Source: Parabacteroides faecis
GTDB lineage: Bacteria > Bacteroidota > Bacteroidia > Bacteroidales > Tannerellaceae
Direction: 5' to 3'
DNA: 64,000 nucleotides
Assembly (NCBI RefSeq): GCF_014647375.1
Contig: NZ_BMPB01000001.1
Location: 372,001-436,000, forward strand
In this document: one piece after another, positions 27,742 through 38,006 of the stretch
Layout: each line of letters begins with the position of its first letter
How positions within the stretch are numbered: the stretch's first letter is position 1
Notes under the pieces: model-generated
Databases searched by the model: none
What the model was told of the DNA's origin: nothing
Seen by the model: the letters and a program-made list of their open reading frames with translations, nothing else
Made by a program: the position numbers and the translations under genes

Positions 27742-29994
27742 ATGAAAACAGTAAGATCAACGATATTCAATACCGGTCTGATGGCTCTTATTCTGACGGC
27801 GTGCAGCCAGCCTTCCGGAACTGGTAAAGATTCTCTTATCGAAAAACAGGTAGAAGAACTACTCGGCAAAATGACCTTACCCGAAAAGATCGGTCAGATG
27901 AACCAATTGAGTCCGTTTGGCAGCATGGATGAAATCGCAGGGCAGGTTCGCCAAGGAGAGATCGGGTCGTTACTGAATGTGACGGACCCTGAAAAAGTCA
28001 ATGAGATACAGAAAGTAGCGGTGGAAGAATCCCGGCTGGGTATCCCCCTGTTAATATCGCGTGATGTCATTCACGGATATAAAACAATATTCCCAATACC
28101 CCTGGGACAGGCCGCTACTTTCAATCCTCAAATTGTGGAAGACGGTGCGCGTGTAGCCGCAATAGAAGCATCAGCCGACGGTATCCGCTGGACATTTGCC
28201 CCGATGATCGATATCTCTCGCGATCCCCGCTGGGGACGAATCGCTGAAAGCTGTGGTGAAGATCCGTACCTGAGTTCCATTATGGGTGTAGCTATGGTGA
28301 AAGGTTTTCAGGGCGATTCCCTGAACGATCCGACCTCCATTGCAGCCTGTGCCAAACATTTTATCGGCTACGGAGCAGCAGAAGGAGGACGCGATTATAA
28401 TTCGACATTCATTCCCGAACGCCAGATGCGTAACGTCTATTTTCCTCCGTTCGAAGCGGCTGCGAAAGCCGGATGTGCCACCTTTATGACGTCTTTCAAC
28501 GATAATGACGGTGTTCCTTCGACAGGAAATACCTTTATCCTGAAAGATGTATTGCGCAATGAGTGGAAATACGACGGCATGGTCGTTACCGACTGGGCTT
28601 CGACAGCCGAAATGATCTCCCACGGCTTCTGCAAAGACGAGAAGGAAGCTGCCTTGAAATCGGTTAATGCCGGTATCGATATGGAAATGGTCAGTGGTAC
28701 CTTTATCCGTCATCTGGAAGAACTTGTAAAAGATGGGGAAATATCGGAAGCGACCATTAATAATGCAGTACGTAACATCCTTCGTCTTAAGTTCCGTCTG
28801 GGACTGTTCGACAATCCTTATGTAAACACAGACCAACATGTAAAATATGCACCTGAACATCTAGCCAAAGCCAAAGAAGCAGCAGAACAATCGGTTATCC
28901 TGTTAAAGAACAACCGGAAAACCTTACCTTTCACCGATAAGATCCGTACCATTGCGGTCGTAGGTCCGTTAGCGGATGCCCCTCACGACCAGATGGGTAC
29001 CTGGGTATTCGACGGAGAAAAAGCACATACTCAAACCGTACTGACAGCCTTGAAAGAAATGTATGGCGACAAGGTTCAGTTTATCTACGAACCCGGATTG
29101 GGATACAGCCGCGACAAGAACACAGGCAATATCTCCAAAGCCGTAAGTGCAGCCACACGTGCGGACGTCGTATTGGTATGCGTAGGAGAAGAGTCTATCC
29201 TCTCGGGCGAGGCCCATTCTTTAGCAGATTTACATCTGCAGGGAGCGCAAAACGAACTGATTGCCGCCCTGGCAAAGACTGGAAAACCTCTCGTAACGGT
29301 TATCATGGCAGGTCGTCCGCTGACGATCGAGCAGGAAGTAAACCTGTCCGATGCCGTTCTCTACGCTTTCCACCCGGGTACTATGGGTGGCCCGGCTATT
29401 GCCGACCTGCTTTTCGGTAAAGTGGCACCGAGCGGTAAAACACCGGTTACCTTTCCGAAGATGGTAGGACAAATACCCGTTTACTATGCTCACAATAATA
29501 CAGGCCGCCCCGCATCCCGCCAGGAAACGCTGATCGACGCTATCCCGCTGGAAGCCGGGCAGACTTCACTGGGCTGTACATCTTTCTATATGGATGCCGG
29601 TTTCGATCCTCTGTTCCCCTTCGGTTACGGATTGTCGTACACCACATTCGGATACGACAACCTGCAACTGGCCAACGATAAGCTGGCTGCCAACGGAACA
29701 CTGGAAATCAGTTTCGACCTGACCAATACCGGTAAATATGACGGGACAGAAGTGGTACAATTGTACGTACAAGATACCTTTGGCTCTGTTACCCGTCCGG
29801 TCAAAGAGCTGAAAGGTTTCCAACGTGTTCCGCTGAAGCAGGGTGAAAAGAAAACCGTCACCTTTTCTCTTCCAGTCGAAGAGCTGGCTTTCTGGAACAT
29901 AGACATGCAGAAAGTAGTGGAGCCGGGTGAGTTCAACCTTTGGGTCGGTCCCAGCAGTGCAGAAGGATTACAAACAACATTCACAGTAGAATAA
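27742..29994 (+). CDS. GH3 beta-glucosidase (BglX-like), copy 1
   Basis: A 750-residue exo-acting glycosidase with a lipoprotein signal (LTACSQ). N-terminal (beta/alpha)8 domain carries ISRDVIHGYKTIFPIPLG, RWGRIAESCGEDPYL, AKHFIGYGAAEGGRDYN and the nucleophile D284 in VVTDWAS; then the alpha/beta sandwich domain (about 380-560) and a C-terminal fibronectin III-like domain ending in LWVGPSSAEG. It removes terminal beta-linked glucose from oligosaccharides in the periplasm. GH3 also includes xylosidases, but the BglX-like sequence and the GH5 neighbour favour glucose. It is followed five bases later by the GH5 gene. Confidence 0.92.
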   Translation: MKTVRSTIFNTGLMALILTACSQPSGTGKDSLIEKQVEELLGKMTLPEKIGQMNQLSPFGSMDEIAGQVRQGEIGSLLNVTDPEKVNEIQKVAVEESRLGIPLLISRDVIHGYKTIFPIPLGQAATFNPQIVEDGARVAAIEASADGIRWTFAPMIDISRDPRWGRIAESCGEDPYLSSIMGVAMVKGFQGDSLNDPTSIAACAKHFIGYGAAEGGRDYNSTFIPERQMRNVYFPPFEAAAKAGCATFMTSFNDNDGVPSTGNTFILKDVLRNEWKYDGMVVTDWASTAEMISHGFCKDEKEAALKSVNAGIDMEMVSGTFIRHLEELVKDGEISEATINNAVRNILRLKFRLGLFDNPYVNTDQHVKYAPEHLAKAKEAAEQSVILLKNNRKTLPFTDKIRTIAVVGPLADAPHDQMGTWVFDGEKAHTQTVLTALKEMYGDKVQFIYEPGLGYSRDKNTGNISKAVSAATRADVVLVCVGEESILSGEAHSLADLHLQGAQNELIAALAKTGKPLVTVIMAGRPLTIEQEVNLSDAVLYAFHPGTMGGPAIADLLFGKVAPSGKTPVTFPKMVGQIPVYYAHNNTGRPASRQETLIDAIPLEAGQTSLGCTSFYMDAGFDPLFPFGYGLSYTTFGYDNLQLANDKLAANGTLEISFDLTNTGKYDGTEVVQLYVQDTFGSVTRPVKELKGFQRVPLKQGEKKTVTFSLPVEELAFWNIDMQKVVEPGEFNLWVGPSSAEGLQTTFTVE

Positions 29995-29999
29995 CAGAT

Positions 30000-31265
30000 A
30001 TGAAAAAGAATCTATATTTAATAATCATGCTTTTACTGGTATCCTGTACCGGATGTCAGCAGGACGCAACAACAGCAGGTACGGACACGACCGATATGCC
30101 TCCGGAGGCATTTATGCGCATATCCGGAACAGACCTGATTACCCCCAAGGGGCAGAAGTTCTTTATCAAAGGGACCAATCTCGGTAACTGGCTGAATCCC
30201 GAAGGCTACATGTTCGGCTTTAGCAAGACGAACTCACCGGGACGGATCAACCAGATGTTGTGCGAAATGGTCGGACCTGATTTCACCGCTGAGTTCTGGA
30301 AATCATTCAAAGACAATTATATTACCCGCGACGATGTGCAGTTCATCGCCGGGACAGGTGCCAACACGATCCGCCTCCCCTTCCATTATAAACTCTTTAC
30401 CGATGAGGATTATATGGGGCTGACAGCCAACCAGGACGGTTTCGCCCGCATAGACAGTGTTGTCAACTGGTGCCGGGAAACCGGTTTGTACCTGATCCTC
30501 GATATGCACGATGCCCCGGGCGGACAGACCGGTGATAATATCGATGACAGTTACGGTTATCCCTGGCTGTTTGAAAGCGAAGCCAGCCAGCAACAGTTCT
30601 GCAATATCTGGAAAAAAATAGCTACATACTATAAGAACGAACCGGTTATCCTGGGATACGAACTGGCCAACGAACCTATCGCTCCTTATTTCAGCAATAT
30701 GGAAGAGCTGAATGCGAAACTGGAACCGTTATATAAACGGGCTGTCTCGGCTATCCGGGAGGCAGATACCAACCACATCATCCTGCTGGGAGGTGCCCAG
30801 TGGAACGGTAATTTCCGTCCGTTTACCGATTCCACGTTCGATGATAAGATCATGTACACCTGCCATCGTTACGGCGGAGAAGCAACAAAGGCCGCTATCC
30901 AGGAGATCATCGATTTCCGCGACCGCGTGAACCTGCCGATGTACATGGGAGAGATCGGTCACAACACGGCAGCCTGGCAAAATGCATTCTGCCACGTCAT
31001 GCAGGAGAACAACATCGGCTGGACCTTCTGGCCCTATAAAAAGATCGACGACTCATCTTTTGCCGGTATCAAAGCACCTAAGAACTGGGACCGTATCATA
31101 GCCTTCTCAGAAGCTCCCCGAAGTACCTACCAGGAAATACGCGAGGCCCGTCCCAACCAGGAAGAGGCAAAAGCTGCCCTGATGGAATTTATAGAGAACA
31201 GCCGGTTACAGAACTGTATCATTCAGAATGAATATATCCGCTCACTAAGTTTAAAAACACAATAA
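30000..31265 (+). CDS. GH5 family glycosidase lipoprotein
   Basis: The ATG at 30000 gives a 421-residue lipoprotein (lipobox VSC, Cys 16). Clan GH-A signatures: IKGTNLGNWLNPEGY near 57-70, the substrate-binding DMHDAPGG (168-175), acid/base E225 in ELANEP and nucleophile E318 in MYMGEIGH. The GTNLGNWL start resembles exo-beta-1,3-glucanase-type GH5 members, so an endo/exo-beta-glucanase activity on a 1,3- or 1,6-linked glucan is a reasonable guess; the subfamily cannot be assigned here. It sits between two GH3 genes with gaps of five and six bases, in one operon, making the oligosaccharides those enzymes finish. Confidence 0.85.
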   Translation: MKKNLYLIIMLLLVSCTGCQQDATTAGTDTTDMPPEAFMRISGTDLITPKGQKFFIKGTNLGNWLNPEGYMFGFSKTNSPGRINQMLCEMVGPDFTAEFWKSFKDNYITRDDVQFIAGTGANTIRLPFHYKLFTDEDYMGLTANQDGFARIDSVVNWCRETGLYLILDMHDAPGGQTGDNIDDSYGYPWLFESEASQQQFCNIWKKIATYYKNEPVILGYELANEPIAPYFSNMEELNAKLEPLYKRAVSAIREADTNHIILLGGAQWNGNFRPFTDSTFDDKIMYTCHRYGGEATKAAIQEIIDFRDRVNLPMYMGEIGHNTAAWQNAFCHVMQENNIGWTFWPYKKIDDSSFAGIKAPKNWDRIIAFSEAPRSTYQEIREARPNQEEAKAALMEFIENSRLQNCIIQNEYIRSLSLKTQ

Positions 31266-31271
31266 AACAAC

Positions 31272-33509
31272 ATGAAACCGATTAAATATATTGCTTGCTT
31301 CCTATTGCTGCTGCCCTCTTTCAGCCAGGCGCAACAAAGCATTCCGGTTTATCTGGATAACAACAAACCGATGGAAGAACGTGTAGAAGATGCCCTGTCG
31401 CGTCTGACACTGGAAGAAAAAGTGGCGCTGACACATGCGCAATCCAAATTCTGTTCGCCGGGGGTGGCACGCCTGGGCATTCCAGAATTCTGGATGACCG
31501 ACGGCCCTCATGGCATTCGTCCCGAAGTATTATGGGATGAATGGGAGCAAGCCGGATGGACCAACGACTCTTGTGTCGCTTTCCCGGCGCTGACCTGCCT
31601 GGCTGCTACCTGGAATCCGGAAATAGCTTTGTTGTACGGAAAGAGCATCGGCGAAGAAGCCCGCTACCGTAACAAAACAGTGTTACTAGGTCCCGGTGTA
31701 AACATTTACCGCTCACCACTGAACGGACGTAACTTTGAATATATGGGTGAAGACCCTTATCTGGCCGGAAAGATGGTGGTTCCCTATATACAAGGTGTTC
31801 AACAAAATGGCGTGGCAGCCTGTGTAAAGCATTATGCACTAAACAATCAGGAAGTAAACCGTCATACAACCAATGTAATTGTAGATGACCGTGCTCTGCA
31901 CGAAATCTATCTGCCAGCTTTCAAAGCCGCTGTTCAGGAAGGAAAAGCCTGGGCAATCATGGGCTCTTATAATCTGTACAAAGACCAGCACGGTTGCCAT
32001 AACCAATATCTGTTGAATGACATTCTGAAAGGCGACTGGGGTTTTGACGGCGTTGTCGTTTCCGACTGGGGAGGCGTTCATAATACGCAGGAAGCCATAA
32101 CCAAGGGACTCGATATGGAGTTCGGTAGCTGGACCAACGGATTATCCAACGGAGCAAGCAACGCTTACGATAATTATTACCTGGCAGATCCCTATCTTCA
32201 GCTGATCCGGGAGGGTAAAGTCGGAACGAAAGAGCTGGACGACAAGGTAAGACGTATCCTTCGCCTGGCTTATCGCACGAATATGGATAGAAACCGTCCT
32301 TACGGGTCACTTTGCTCGGAAGCACATTTTACCGCAGCCCGCCAAATCGGGGAAGAAGGTATTGTCTTGCTGCAAAACAAGAACAATGTACTCCCTATCG
32401 ACCTGAACCGTGCAAAGAAAATAGCCGTTATCGGTGAAAATGCCGTCAAGATGATGACCGTAGGCGGCGGTTCCTCTTCTTTGAAAGTAAAATACGAACT
32501 CTCCCCGCTGGATGGTATCCGGAAGAGAGTGGGTGACAAAGCCGAAGTTGTTTATGCACGTGGTTATGTAGGCGATCCGAGTGGTGAATACAATGGGGTG
32601 AAGTCCGGACAGGATCTGGAAGACAACCGTTCGCCGGAGGAATTAATAGCCGAAGCCGTGGCTGTAGCCAGGGAGGCCGACTATGTGATCTTTATCGGTG
32701 GTCTGAACAAGAGTGCGCATCAGGACTGTGAGGACGCGGACCGCAAGGAACTAGGCTTATCTTACGGACAGGATCAGGTAATAACAGCCCTGGCTCAGGC
32801 GAATAAAAATCTGATCCTGGTAAATATTTCAGGGAATGCCATCGCCATGCCGTGGGTGAAAGATGTTCCGGCCATCGTACAGGCGTGGTATCTGGGATCG
32901 GAAGCGGGAAATGCCATTGCTTCGGTATTAGTCGGTGATGTAAATCCATCCGGTAAGTTACCGTTTACCTTCCCTGTCTCTTTACAGGACGTAGGTGCAC
33001 ACCGGTTAGGCGAATATCCGGGTACTCCCAGAAATGACGGTAGTAGCATAGTAGACGAGAAGTACAACGAAAGTATCTTCGTCGGCTACCGTTGGGCAGA
33101 CAAGCAGAAAGTCAAACCGCTCTTCAGCTTCGGTCACGGTCTGAGCTACACTACATTCGAATATGGAAAAATAACAGCTGACAAGAAGACGATTACGAAA
33201 AATGAACCTATCACTTTCACCCTAACCGTAAAAAACACAGGTAACCGTGAAGGGGCAGAAGTCGTACAACTTTACGTCAGCGACAAAAAATCATCACTCC
33301 CCCGCCCTGTCAAGGAGCTGAAAGGTTTTCAAAAGGTTTACCTGCAACCGGGAGAGATAAAACAGATATCCTTCACCATCGGCACCGATGCCCTGAGCTT
33401 CTTTAATGACGGCAAACATGAATGGGTTGCCGAACCCGGACAGTTCGAAATTCTCATCGGAGCCTCCTCTACGGATATCCGGGAAAAAGTTGTGTTTGAA
33501 TTAAAATAG
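31272..33509 (+). CDS. GH3 beta-glucosidase, copy 2
   Basis: A 745-residue secreted enzyme (signal peptide ending FSQAQQ, no lipobox). It shows GPHGIRPE near 78, GPGVNIYRSPLNGRNFEYMGEDPYL, CVKHYALNNQE and nucleophile D265 in VVSDWGG, then the second sandwich domain and a C-terminal fibronectin III-like domain (EVVQLYVSDKKSSLPRPVKE). It belongs to a different GH3 branch from copy 1, so the two probably differ in linkage or chain-length preference. Last gene of the operon; a hairpin terminator follows within 6 bases. Confidence 0.92.
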   Translation: MKPIKYIACFLLLLPSFSQAQQSIPVYLDNNKPMEERVEDALSRLTLEEKVALTHAQSKFCSPGVARLGIPEFWMTDGPHGIRPEVLWDEWEQAGWTNDSCVAFPALTCLAATWNPEIALLYGKSIGEEARYRNKTVLLGPGVNIYRSPLNGRNFEYMGEDPYLAGKMVVPYIQGVQQNGVAACVKHYALNNQEVNRHTTNVIVDDRALHEIYLPAFKAAVQEGKAWAIMGSYNLYKDQHGCHNQYLLNDILKGDWGFDGVVVSDWGGVHNTQEAITKGLDMEFGSWTNGLSNGASNAYDNYYLADPYLQLIREGKVGTKELDDKVRRILRLAYRTNMDRNRPYGSLCSEAHFTAARQIGEEGIVLLQNKNNVLPIDLNRAKKIAVIGENAVKMMTVGGGSSSLKVKYELSPLDGIRKRVGDKAEVVYARGYVGDPSGEYNGVKSGQDLEDNRSPEELIAEAVAVAREADYVIFIGGLNKSAHQDCEDADRKELGLSYGQDQVITALAQANKNLILVNISGNAIAMPWVKDVPAIVQAWYLGSEAGNAIASVLVGDVNPSGKLPFTFPVSLQDVGAHRLGEYPGTPRNDGSSIVDEKYNESIFVGYRWADKQKVKPLFSFGHGLSYTTFEYGKITADKKTITKNEPITFTLTVKNTGNREGAEVVQLYVSDKKSSLPRPVKELKGFQKVYLQPGEIKQISFTIGTDALSFFNDGKHEWVAEPGQFEILIGASSTDIREKVVFELK

Positions 33510-33514
33510 ATGAA

Positions 33515-33543
33515 AAGAGGGAAGTCAGTCAAGCTTCCCTCTT
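33515..33543. terminator. Bidirectional terminator between convergent operons
   Basis: Ten-base perfect arms (33515-33524 and 33534-33543), 9-base loop, flanked by T-rich sequence on the right and A-rich on the left, between the GH3 stop (33509) and the convergent phosphoesterase stop (33568). Confidence 0.75.
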
Positions 33544-33567
33544 ACTATTTTATCAAATATATATATA

Positions 33568-36045
33568 TCAATTTCCTGCCACAAATGTATAAACATTTCC
33601 ACCGAAATCAACAGCGATCAAAGCATTCCCTGAAACAGTCACCGAACCGAATACCGGAGCACCTGTCGCATGTTTCCATACCTGTTTACCGTCTTCTTTA
33701 TTCACTCCGTAGATAGTTCCGTCGGAAGCGCCTACATAAACCGTATTACCTGCCAGAACCGGACTGGTTTCGATCGTTGCGGAAGGTTTACGGGAATAAG
33801 GAGAAGTGAATACCAAAGCGTCGTTGGTTGCAAACTTCCATTTCAACTCCAGTGTCTCGTTATCCAGAGCGATCAAGCCGTCTTTAGCTGAACCGAAGAT
33901 GATCTCTTTATCCGTCAGCAAAGGTGTAGAAGTCACATCCACACTGAAAGGTAACTCCTTGCGCACAACCACGCGACCCGTATTGGCATCCAGAATAAAG
34001 AACGATTCACTCGAAATGATATACAGCAGGTCACCATGGACAGCTGCCGAAGCACCACGGTTACGCAGGCCGTTCGTATTGGCTTCCCATTTCAATTCTC
34101 CGGTTTTCAGGTCGTTTCCGTAAAGTGCACGCCATTGGGAAGAACCGACCAATACATTCTTTGCTATAGAGAATGTCGTTGTTGTTCCTTCACCCTGCCC
34201 CCAGGCTTTATTCCGCCAGATTTCACGACCGTCTTTCGTATCGATAGCACAAAGCCCTTTACCTGTACCTGCATAAACAACACCGTCGGAAGCAACCAGC
34301 CCTTCGATCAAGGAAGGCAGACCGTTTATCGGTAACTGTTTTTCCCAGCTGAGTTTACCGCTTTCGGCATGAATGGCATATAAATACCCCTGTGCATCTT
34401 GTGCCAGAACCTGACCATTATCTATAACAATCGTGTTCTTAACTGAGTTGCGTACCGGATATTTCCAGATAAGTTCGCCGGTCTTACCGTCGAGGGCATA
34501 TACATGGGCCTCCCCTTTCAGGTTCTCATCCACAGAAGCGATATAGATCTTTCCGTTATAAACCAAAGGCGATGTCATATAAATATTCGCTCCTACATTC
34601 TTTATCCAGGCCATCTGTAAAGGCTGGTTCAGTGCAGGTTGAGCAGGTACGGCATGCTGAGGATTCTCCAGCAGGTTCACCCAGTTACCGCCCAGTTTCA
34701 CCTCCACAGGAGCAGCATGATATGTAAAGGCACTTTCTGTTTCAGCTGTTTCTCCATTATTAAAACGGGCTTTTATCTTTAAAGTAACAGCCTTTCCCTC
34801 CTGTTTGGCAGTCAAAGGAACTTCGGCATTCCAGCACCAGTCGGTAGCCTCTTGCAGTTTCTTATTACTGAATAAGGCCTTACCGTCTACCAGACAGGTA
34901 TAAGTCACCTCTTTTACCGGCGTTACGGATGAATAGACATTTACCGCCAAAGGTACGGCACCCGAAGCCAATACAGGCACCTGTCCCTCAACCGGGGAGG
35001 TTATCTGAATCTGTTTATTCAGATAAGTATAACGAAGCTCGGAAACGAAATCTCCTTTCTTATCGACATGCAAGACACGGAAAGCACTGGTTGAATGGTC
35101 GATACCACCTTTATCCAACGTTGCCGTAGAAACGGAATATACATCTCCCTGCTTCTTCATATAGTTGATATGCCAGTGTCCGTATACCCAGGCTTTCAGG
35201 TTATGTTCGTTCAGGTTGATCTGTTCCTGATCGTTGATTCCGAAAATGAACTGGTCGCCATACGTCAGCAGGTCATGGTTGAAAACGACGATCGGCTTGC
35301 CTTGCGGAACCTGTGCCAGGTCGTTCTTCAGCCAGCGATAGACATCTTCCTTCGTATAACCGGGCTGATAATCGCCTCCGGCCATCGGAGTCACGATATA
35401 GTGCGTGCTACCTGCATCGAAAGAGTAATAAACAGGACCGTAAATACTTTCAAAAAGTTCTTCACCATATTTCCCTTTCACCAGGTCATGGTTACCGATG
35501 GCATAAAACATCGGGCAATCCATATTGGCGGTATTCATCATTTGGATATGTGCCTTCAGACCTTTTTCATAGCAGATATCGCCTGTGTGCATAATAAAGG
35601 CAACCTGTTCGTTGGCTGCATAATCGCGCACATTATTTACCCAATCACCGTGATTCTCCGTATTGAAGATCTCCGTATCGGCGATATGGACATATTTATG
35701 ACTGCCATCTTTTTTGATCCCTCCGTTATAAGGCTGCAAACCGAATTCATACCCTTTCTGTTCACCGTCGATACGGATATAATGTTTATTATCCGTCTTA
35801 TATCCCGAAGGAGTGGTGATAAAGATAAACCGTTCCCTCGGATGTCCCGGCAAGGAGAACGAACCGTCGGAAGCCGTTTTCACGACATTCAGTCCGTCGG
35901 AAACAGCTACACCAGCCATCGGTTTCTCTCCCTTATCAAAAACTCCGTTATTGTTCTTATCTACAAAGACCCGTCCTGTATAGGCAGCGCTGGCAGAGAA
36001 TGCCACACAGCTCAACAGGGCGATGTTCAGAAATGTTTTTTTCAT
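33568..36045 (-). CDS. Calcineurin-like phosphoesterase fused to PQQ-type propeller
   Basis: An 825-residue secreted protein (signal ending FSASA). Domains in order: N-terminal SdrD-like/MetallophosN beta domain (VFVDKNNNGVFDKGE, about 20-105); calcineurin-like catalytic domain (about 115-360) with VHIADTE, MHTGDICY, AIGNHDL, FNHDLL and YGHWHIN as metal ligands; an Ig-like beta domain (about 365-460); and a PQQ/Trp-docking style beta-propeller with repeats such as VYALDGKTGELIWKY and YAIHAESGKLSWEK to the C-terminus. Expected to hydrolyse a phosphoester outside the cytoplasm; substrate unknown. Last gene of a three-gene phosphoesterase operon, 19 bases after the preceding stop. Confidence 0.88.
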   Translation of the reverse strand: MKKTFLNIALLSCVAFSASAAYTGRVFVDKNNNGVFDKGEKPMAGVAVSDGLNVVKTASDGSFSLPGHPRERFIFITTPSGYKTDNKHYIRIDGEQKGYEFGLQPYNGGIKKDGSHKYVHIADTEIFNTENHGDWVNNVRDYAANEQVAFIMHTGDICYEKGLKAHIQMMNTANMDCPMFYAIGNHDLVKGKYGEELFESIYGPVYYSFDAGSTHYIVTPMAGGDYQPGYTKEDVYRWLKNDLAQVPQGKPIVVFNHDLLTYGDQFIFGINDQEQINLNEHNLKAWVYGHWHINYMKKQGDVYSVSTATLDKGGIDHSTSAFRVLHVDKKGDFVSELRYTYLNKQIQITSPVEGQVPVLASGAVPLAVNVYSSVTPVKEVTYTCLVDGKALFSNKKLQEATDWCWNAEVPLTAKQEGKAVTLKIKARFNNGETAETESAFTYHAAPVEVKLGGNWVNLLENPQHAVPAQPALNQPLQMAWIKNVGANIYMTSPLVYNGKIYIASVDENLKGEAHVYALDGKTGELIWKYPVRNSVKNTIVIDNGQVLAQDAQGYLYAIHAESGKLSWEKQLPINGLPSLIEGLVASDGVVYAGTGKGLCAIDTKDGREIWRNKAWGQGEGTTTTFSIAKNVLVGSSQWRALYGNDLKTGELKWEANTNGLRNRGASAAVHGDLLYIISSESFFILDANTGRVVVRKELPFSVDVTSTPLLTDKEIIFGSAKDGLIALDNETLELKWKFATNDALVFTSPYSRKPSATIETSPVLAGNTVYVGASDGTIYGVNKEDGKQVWKHATGAPVFGSVTVSGNALIAVDFGGNVYTFVAGN

Positions 36046-36064
36046 GTGATTGATGTGTTTATAT

Positions 36065-37024
36065 TCAGAATGTTAGTTGTAAATCTTCTATCCAAGGTAC
36101 TAAAGGTTGCGAGCGGTCGGTAATACCCAGTTCTTCAGGTCCGGGAGCAATGAACTCGCTCTTTACTCCTTTCAGGTTCATACCTTTATCTGTCAATGTA
36201 ACGATCCCGTAAAGGGCGTCTTTATAAGGCAGCGTATATTTCAAAGCCGGTCTTTTTTGATTGATCTCGTCGCTGAAACGTTCCGGACAGGCATATTTCT
36301 CGCCTACCCACTGATTGGAAGCACTGTTGATCTGGATATAGGCAATACCGTTGATCTCCTTCATATAATTCGTATGATCGTGCCCGCTGAAAGCGACCGC
36401 CACCTTTTTATATCCGGCACGCCGGTTCTCCTCTTCAAAGATCTTCCGGATATCTTCACGGTTCTCTGAAGAACATTCAAAGCTCTGATGCGAGAAGATG
36501 ATACAACGTTTATCGGTAGCCTGGAGGTCTTGCTTCAGCCATTCCATTTGTTCGGGATCCACCAACGAAATCTTTTCCGCTTTATAATAGTTCCCTTTGT
36601 CGTAAGGGAGATACTTTTCTCCGTCATAGATATTATTCGGATCGAGAACGATAAAATGAAAATCTCCCTTATCGAAAGAATAGTACGGACTCTGCATCCC
36701 TGTGAACCGGATAAACTCCTCTTTCGAACAGTTATCCATATCATGGTTTCCAAACACCATGTGCTTCTCGCCGGGATAATCCTGCCAGAGCTTCAGGAAA
36801 GGCTTGTTTTCTTCTTTCGGCATACAGAAGTCACCTAGTTCGATGATAAAGTCGACCTGATTCTCTTCGGCTGCATGTAAAAAGGTACTCAAACGTTCTT
36901 CCGCATCATGGGCAATATCCTGATGTATATCCGATACGATGGCAAATGTAACAGGCTTCGTTTCTTTCTGGCAGGAACCGAATCCCAGACAGATAAGAAG
37001 GGATAAGAATAAGTGTTTCATCAT
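36065..37024 (-). CDS. Calcineurin-like phosphoesterase lipoprotein
   Basis: A 319-residue lipoprotein (lipobox GSC, about residue 18). It carries the complete dinuclear metallophosphatase set: FAIVSDIHQD, IELGDFC, VFGNHDMD, IIFSHQSF and FSGHDHTNY. Expected to hydrolyse phosphomonoesters or diesters in the periplasm. It begins two bases after the stop of the EEP-family gene, indicating translational coupling, and is followed by the propeller-fused enzyme. The two calcineurin-type proteins are not close paralogues. Substrate unknown; glycerophosphodiesters, phosphosugars or inositol phosphates are possibilities. Confidence 0.88.
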   Translation of the reverse strand: MMKHLFLSLLICLGFGSCQKETKPVTFAIVSDIHQDIAHDAEERLSTFLHAAEENQVDFIIELGDFCMPKEENKPFLKLWQDYPGEKHMVFGNHDMDNCSKEEFIRFTGMQSPYYSFDKGDFHFIVLDPNNIYDGEKYLPYDKGNYYKAEKISLVDPEQMEWLKQDLQATDKRCIIFSHQSFECSSENREDIRKIFEEENRRAGYKKVAVAFSGHDHTNYMKEINGIAYIQINSASNQWVGEKYACPERFSDEINQKRPALKYTLPYKDALYGIVTLTDKGMNLKGVKSEFIAPGPEELGITDRSQPLVPWIEDLQLTF

Positions 37025-37026
37025 AA

Positions 37027-37968
37027 CTATTTTTTGATATTGAAGGTTGTCAATACGAATCCGTGATCGGAAGCATAGAAGAAGTCATCTCCTTTAAAGG
37101 AGAATGTTTCACCCAGGATATTGTCATAGCATTGGGACTCTACTGCCTGTATCGTTTTACCCTGATAATAGATAAAGTCGATACGATCCTGACGGTTCAC
37201 CGTTTCCAGCGAGTCGGCATCTGTCAGCCAGGTCGTTCCGATGTTCTTCACCGGATCGGGGTTGATCTCACGGAAACTGTCTTTGAAATTGGCTGCCTCC
37301 ATCTCTTTGGATACCGTCCAGTTGACAACAGCGCCGCCATGATTGTACATGTCTTTGGTCGCTTCCGTCCAGTCCAGATGAGAGTGACTGTTGAAATCGC
37401 CTCCCATAATGATAGGAATGCTATCTGTCTCCGCTATCATCGGTTTCAGGGCACCCAATATTTTGCGTATCTCGTCGTCACGTGTACCGGCATCGTCCCA
37501 GGCCAGTATTTCTTCTTCCGACTTATCGGTGGGGGTCAAACGCATATCAGGTAAATAATGTATCCAGGTATCGAACAAGCGGACCGGTGTCCCGTCCATA
37601 TCTATTTCTACCCCTCCGAAATTAAACGTATCGATCACATCGGGATAAGAATATCTCTTTACGATCGGATAACGGCTAAAGATACAAAGGTTACTGGAAA
37701 TCAGATAATGTTCGTATCCGAGCGAGTCCGCGATCATCGGAGCCGCCCCATAAGTTTCAACCATCAGAATGACATCCGCCTGGCTTTTCTTCAAAATGCC
37801 GATGATGCCGTCACAGGCTTTTTGTCCATAAGTTTTTGAGTGACCTGCATGCCAGACGTTCCAGGACAGGACGGTGAGTTGTTGCTCTTTTTTCTGTTCT
37901 GAGCAAGAAAGGAACATATTTATAAAGAGTATTACAGATATAATACAGACAAGACTTTGTGTTTTCAT
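37027..37968 (-). CDS. Endonuclease/exonuclease/phosphatase (EEP) family lipoprotein
   Basis: ATG at 37968 gives a 313-residue lipoprotein (lipobox LSCSE). The open frame extends to 37986 by a TTG, which is less likely. EEP signatures: LSWNVWHAG, the metal-binding Glu in LMVETYG, IIMGGDFNSHSHLDW, IDFIYYQG and the final SDHGFVLT histidine. The fold covers sphingomyelinase-like, inositol phosphatase and nuclease activities; the exported location argues against DNA repair. First gene of the phosphoesterase operon, with its own promoter at 38007. Confidence 0.85.
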   Translation of the reverse strand: MKTQSLVCIISVILFINMFLSCSEQKKEQQLTVLSWNVWHAGHSKTYGQKACDGIIGILKKSQADVILMVETYGAAPMIADSLGYEHYLISSNLCIFSRYPIVKRYSYPDVIDTFNFGGVEIDMDGTPVRLFDTWIHYLPDMRLTPTDKSEEEILAWDDAGTRDDEIRKILGALKPMIAETDSIPIIMGGDFNSHSHLDWTEATKDMYNHGGAVVNWTVSKEMEAANFKDSFREINPDPVKNIGTTWLTDADSLETVNRQDRIDFIYYQGKTIQAVESQCYDNILGETFSFKGDDFFYASDHGFVLTTFNIKK

Positions 37969-38006
37969 GTATATAATACTTATCAATGTTTTGTTAAAAT
38001 ATTATC

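Noticed and set aside
35095-36123. A 342-codon plus-strand ORF
   Set aside because: It is the antisense of the phosphoesterase-propeller gene, which has complete metal-binding motifs on the minus strand.
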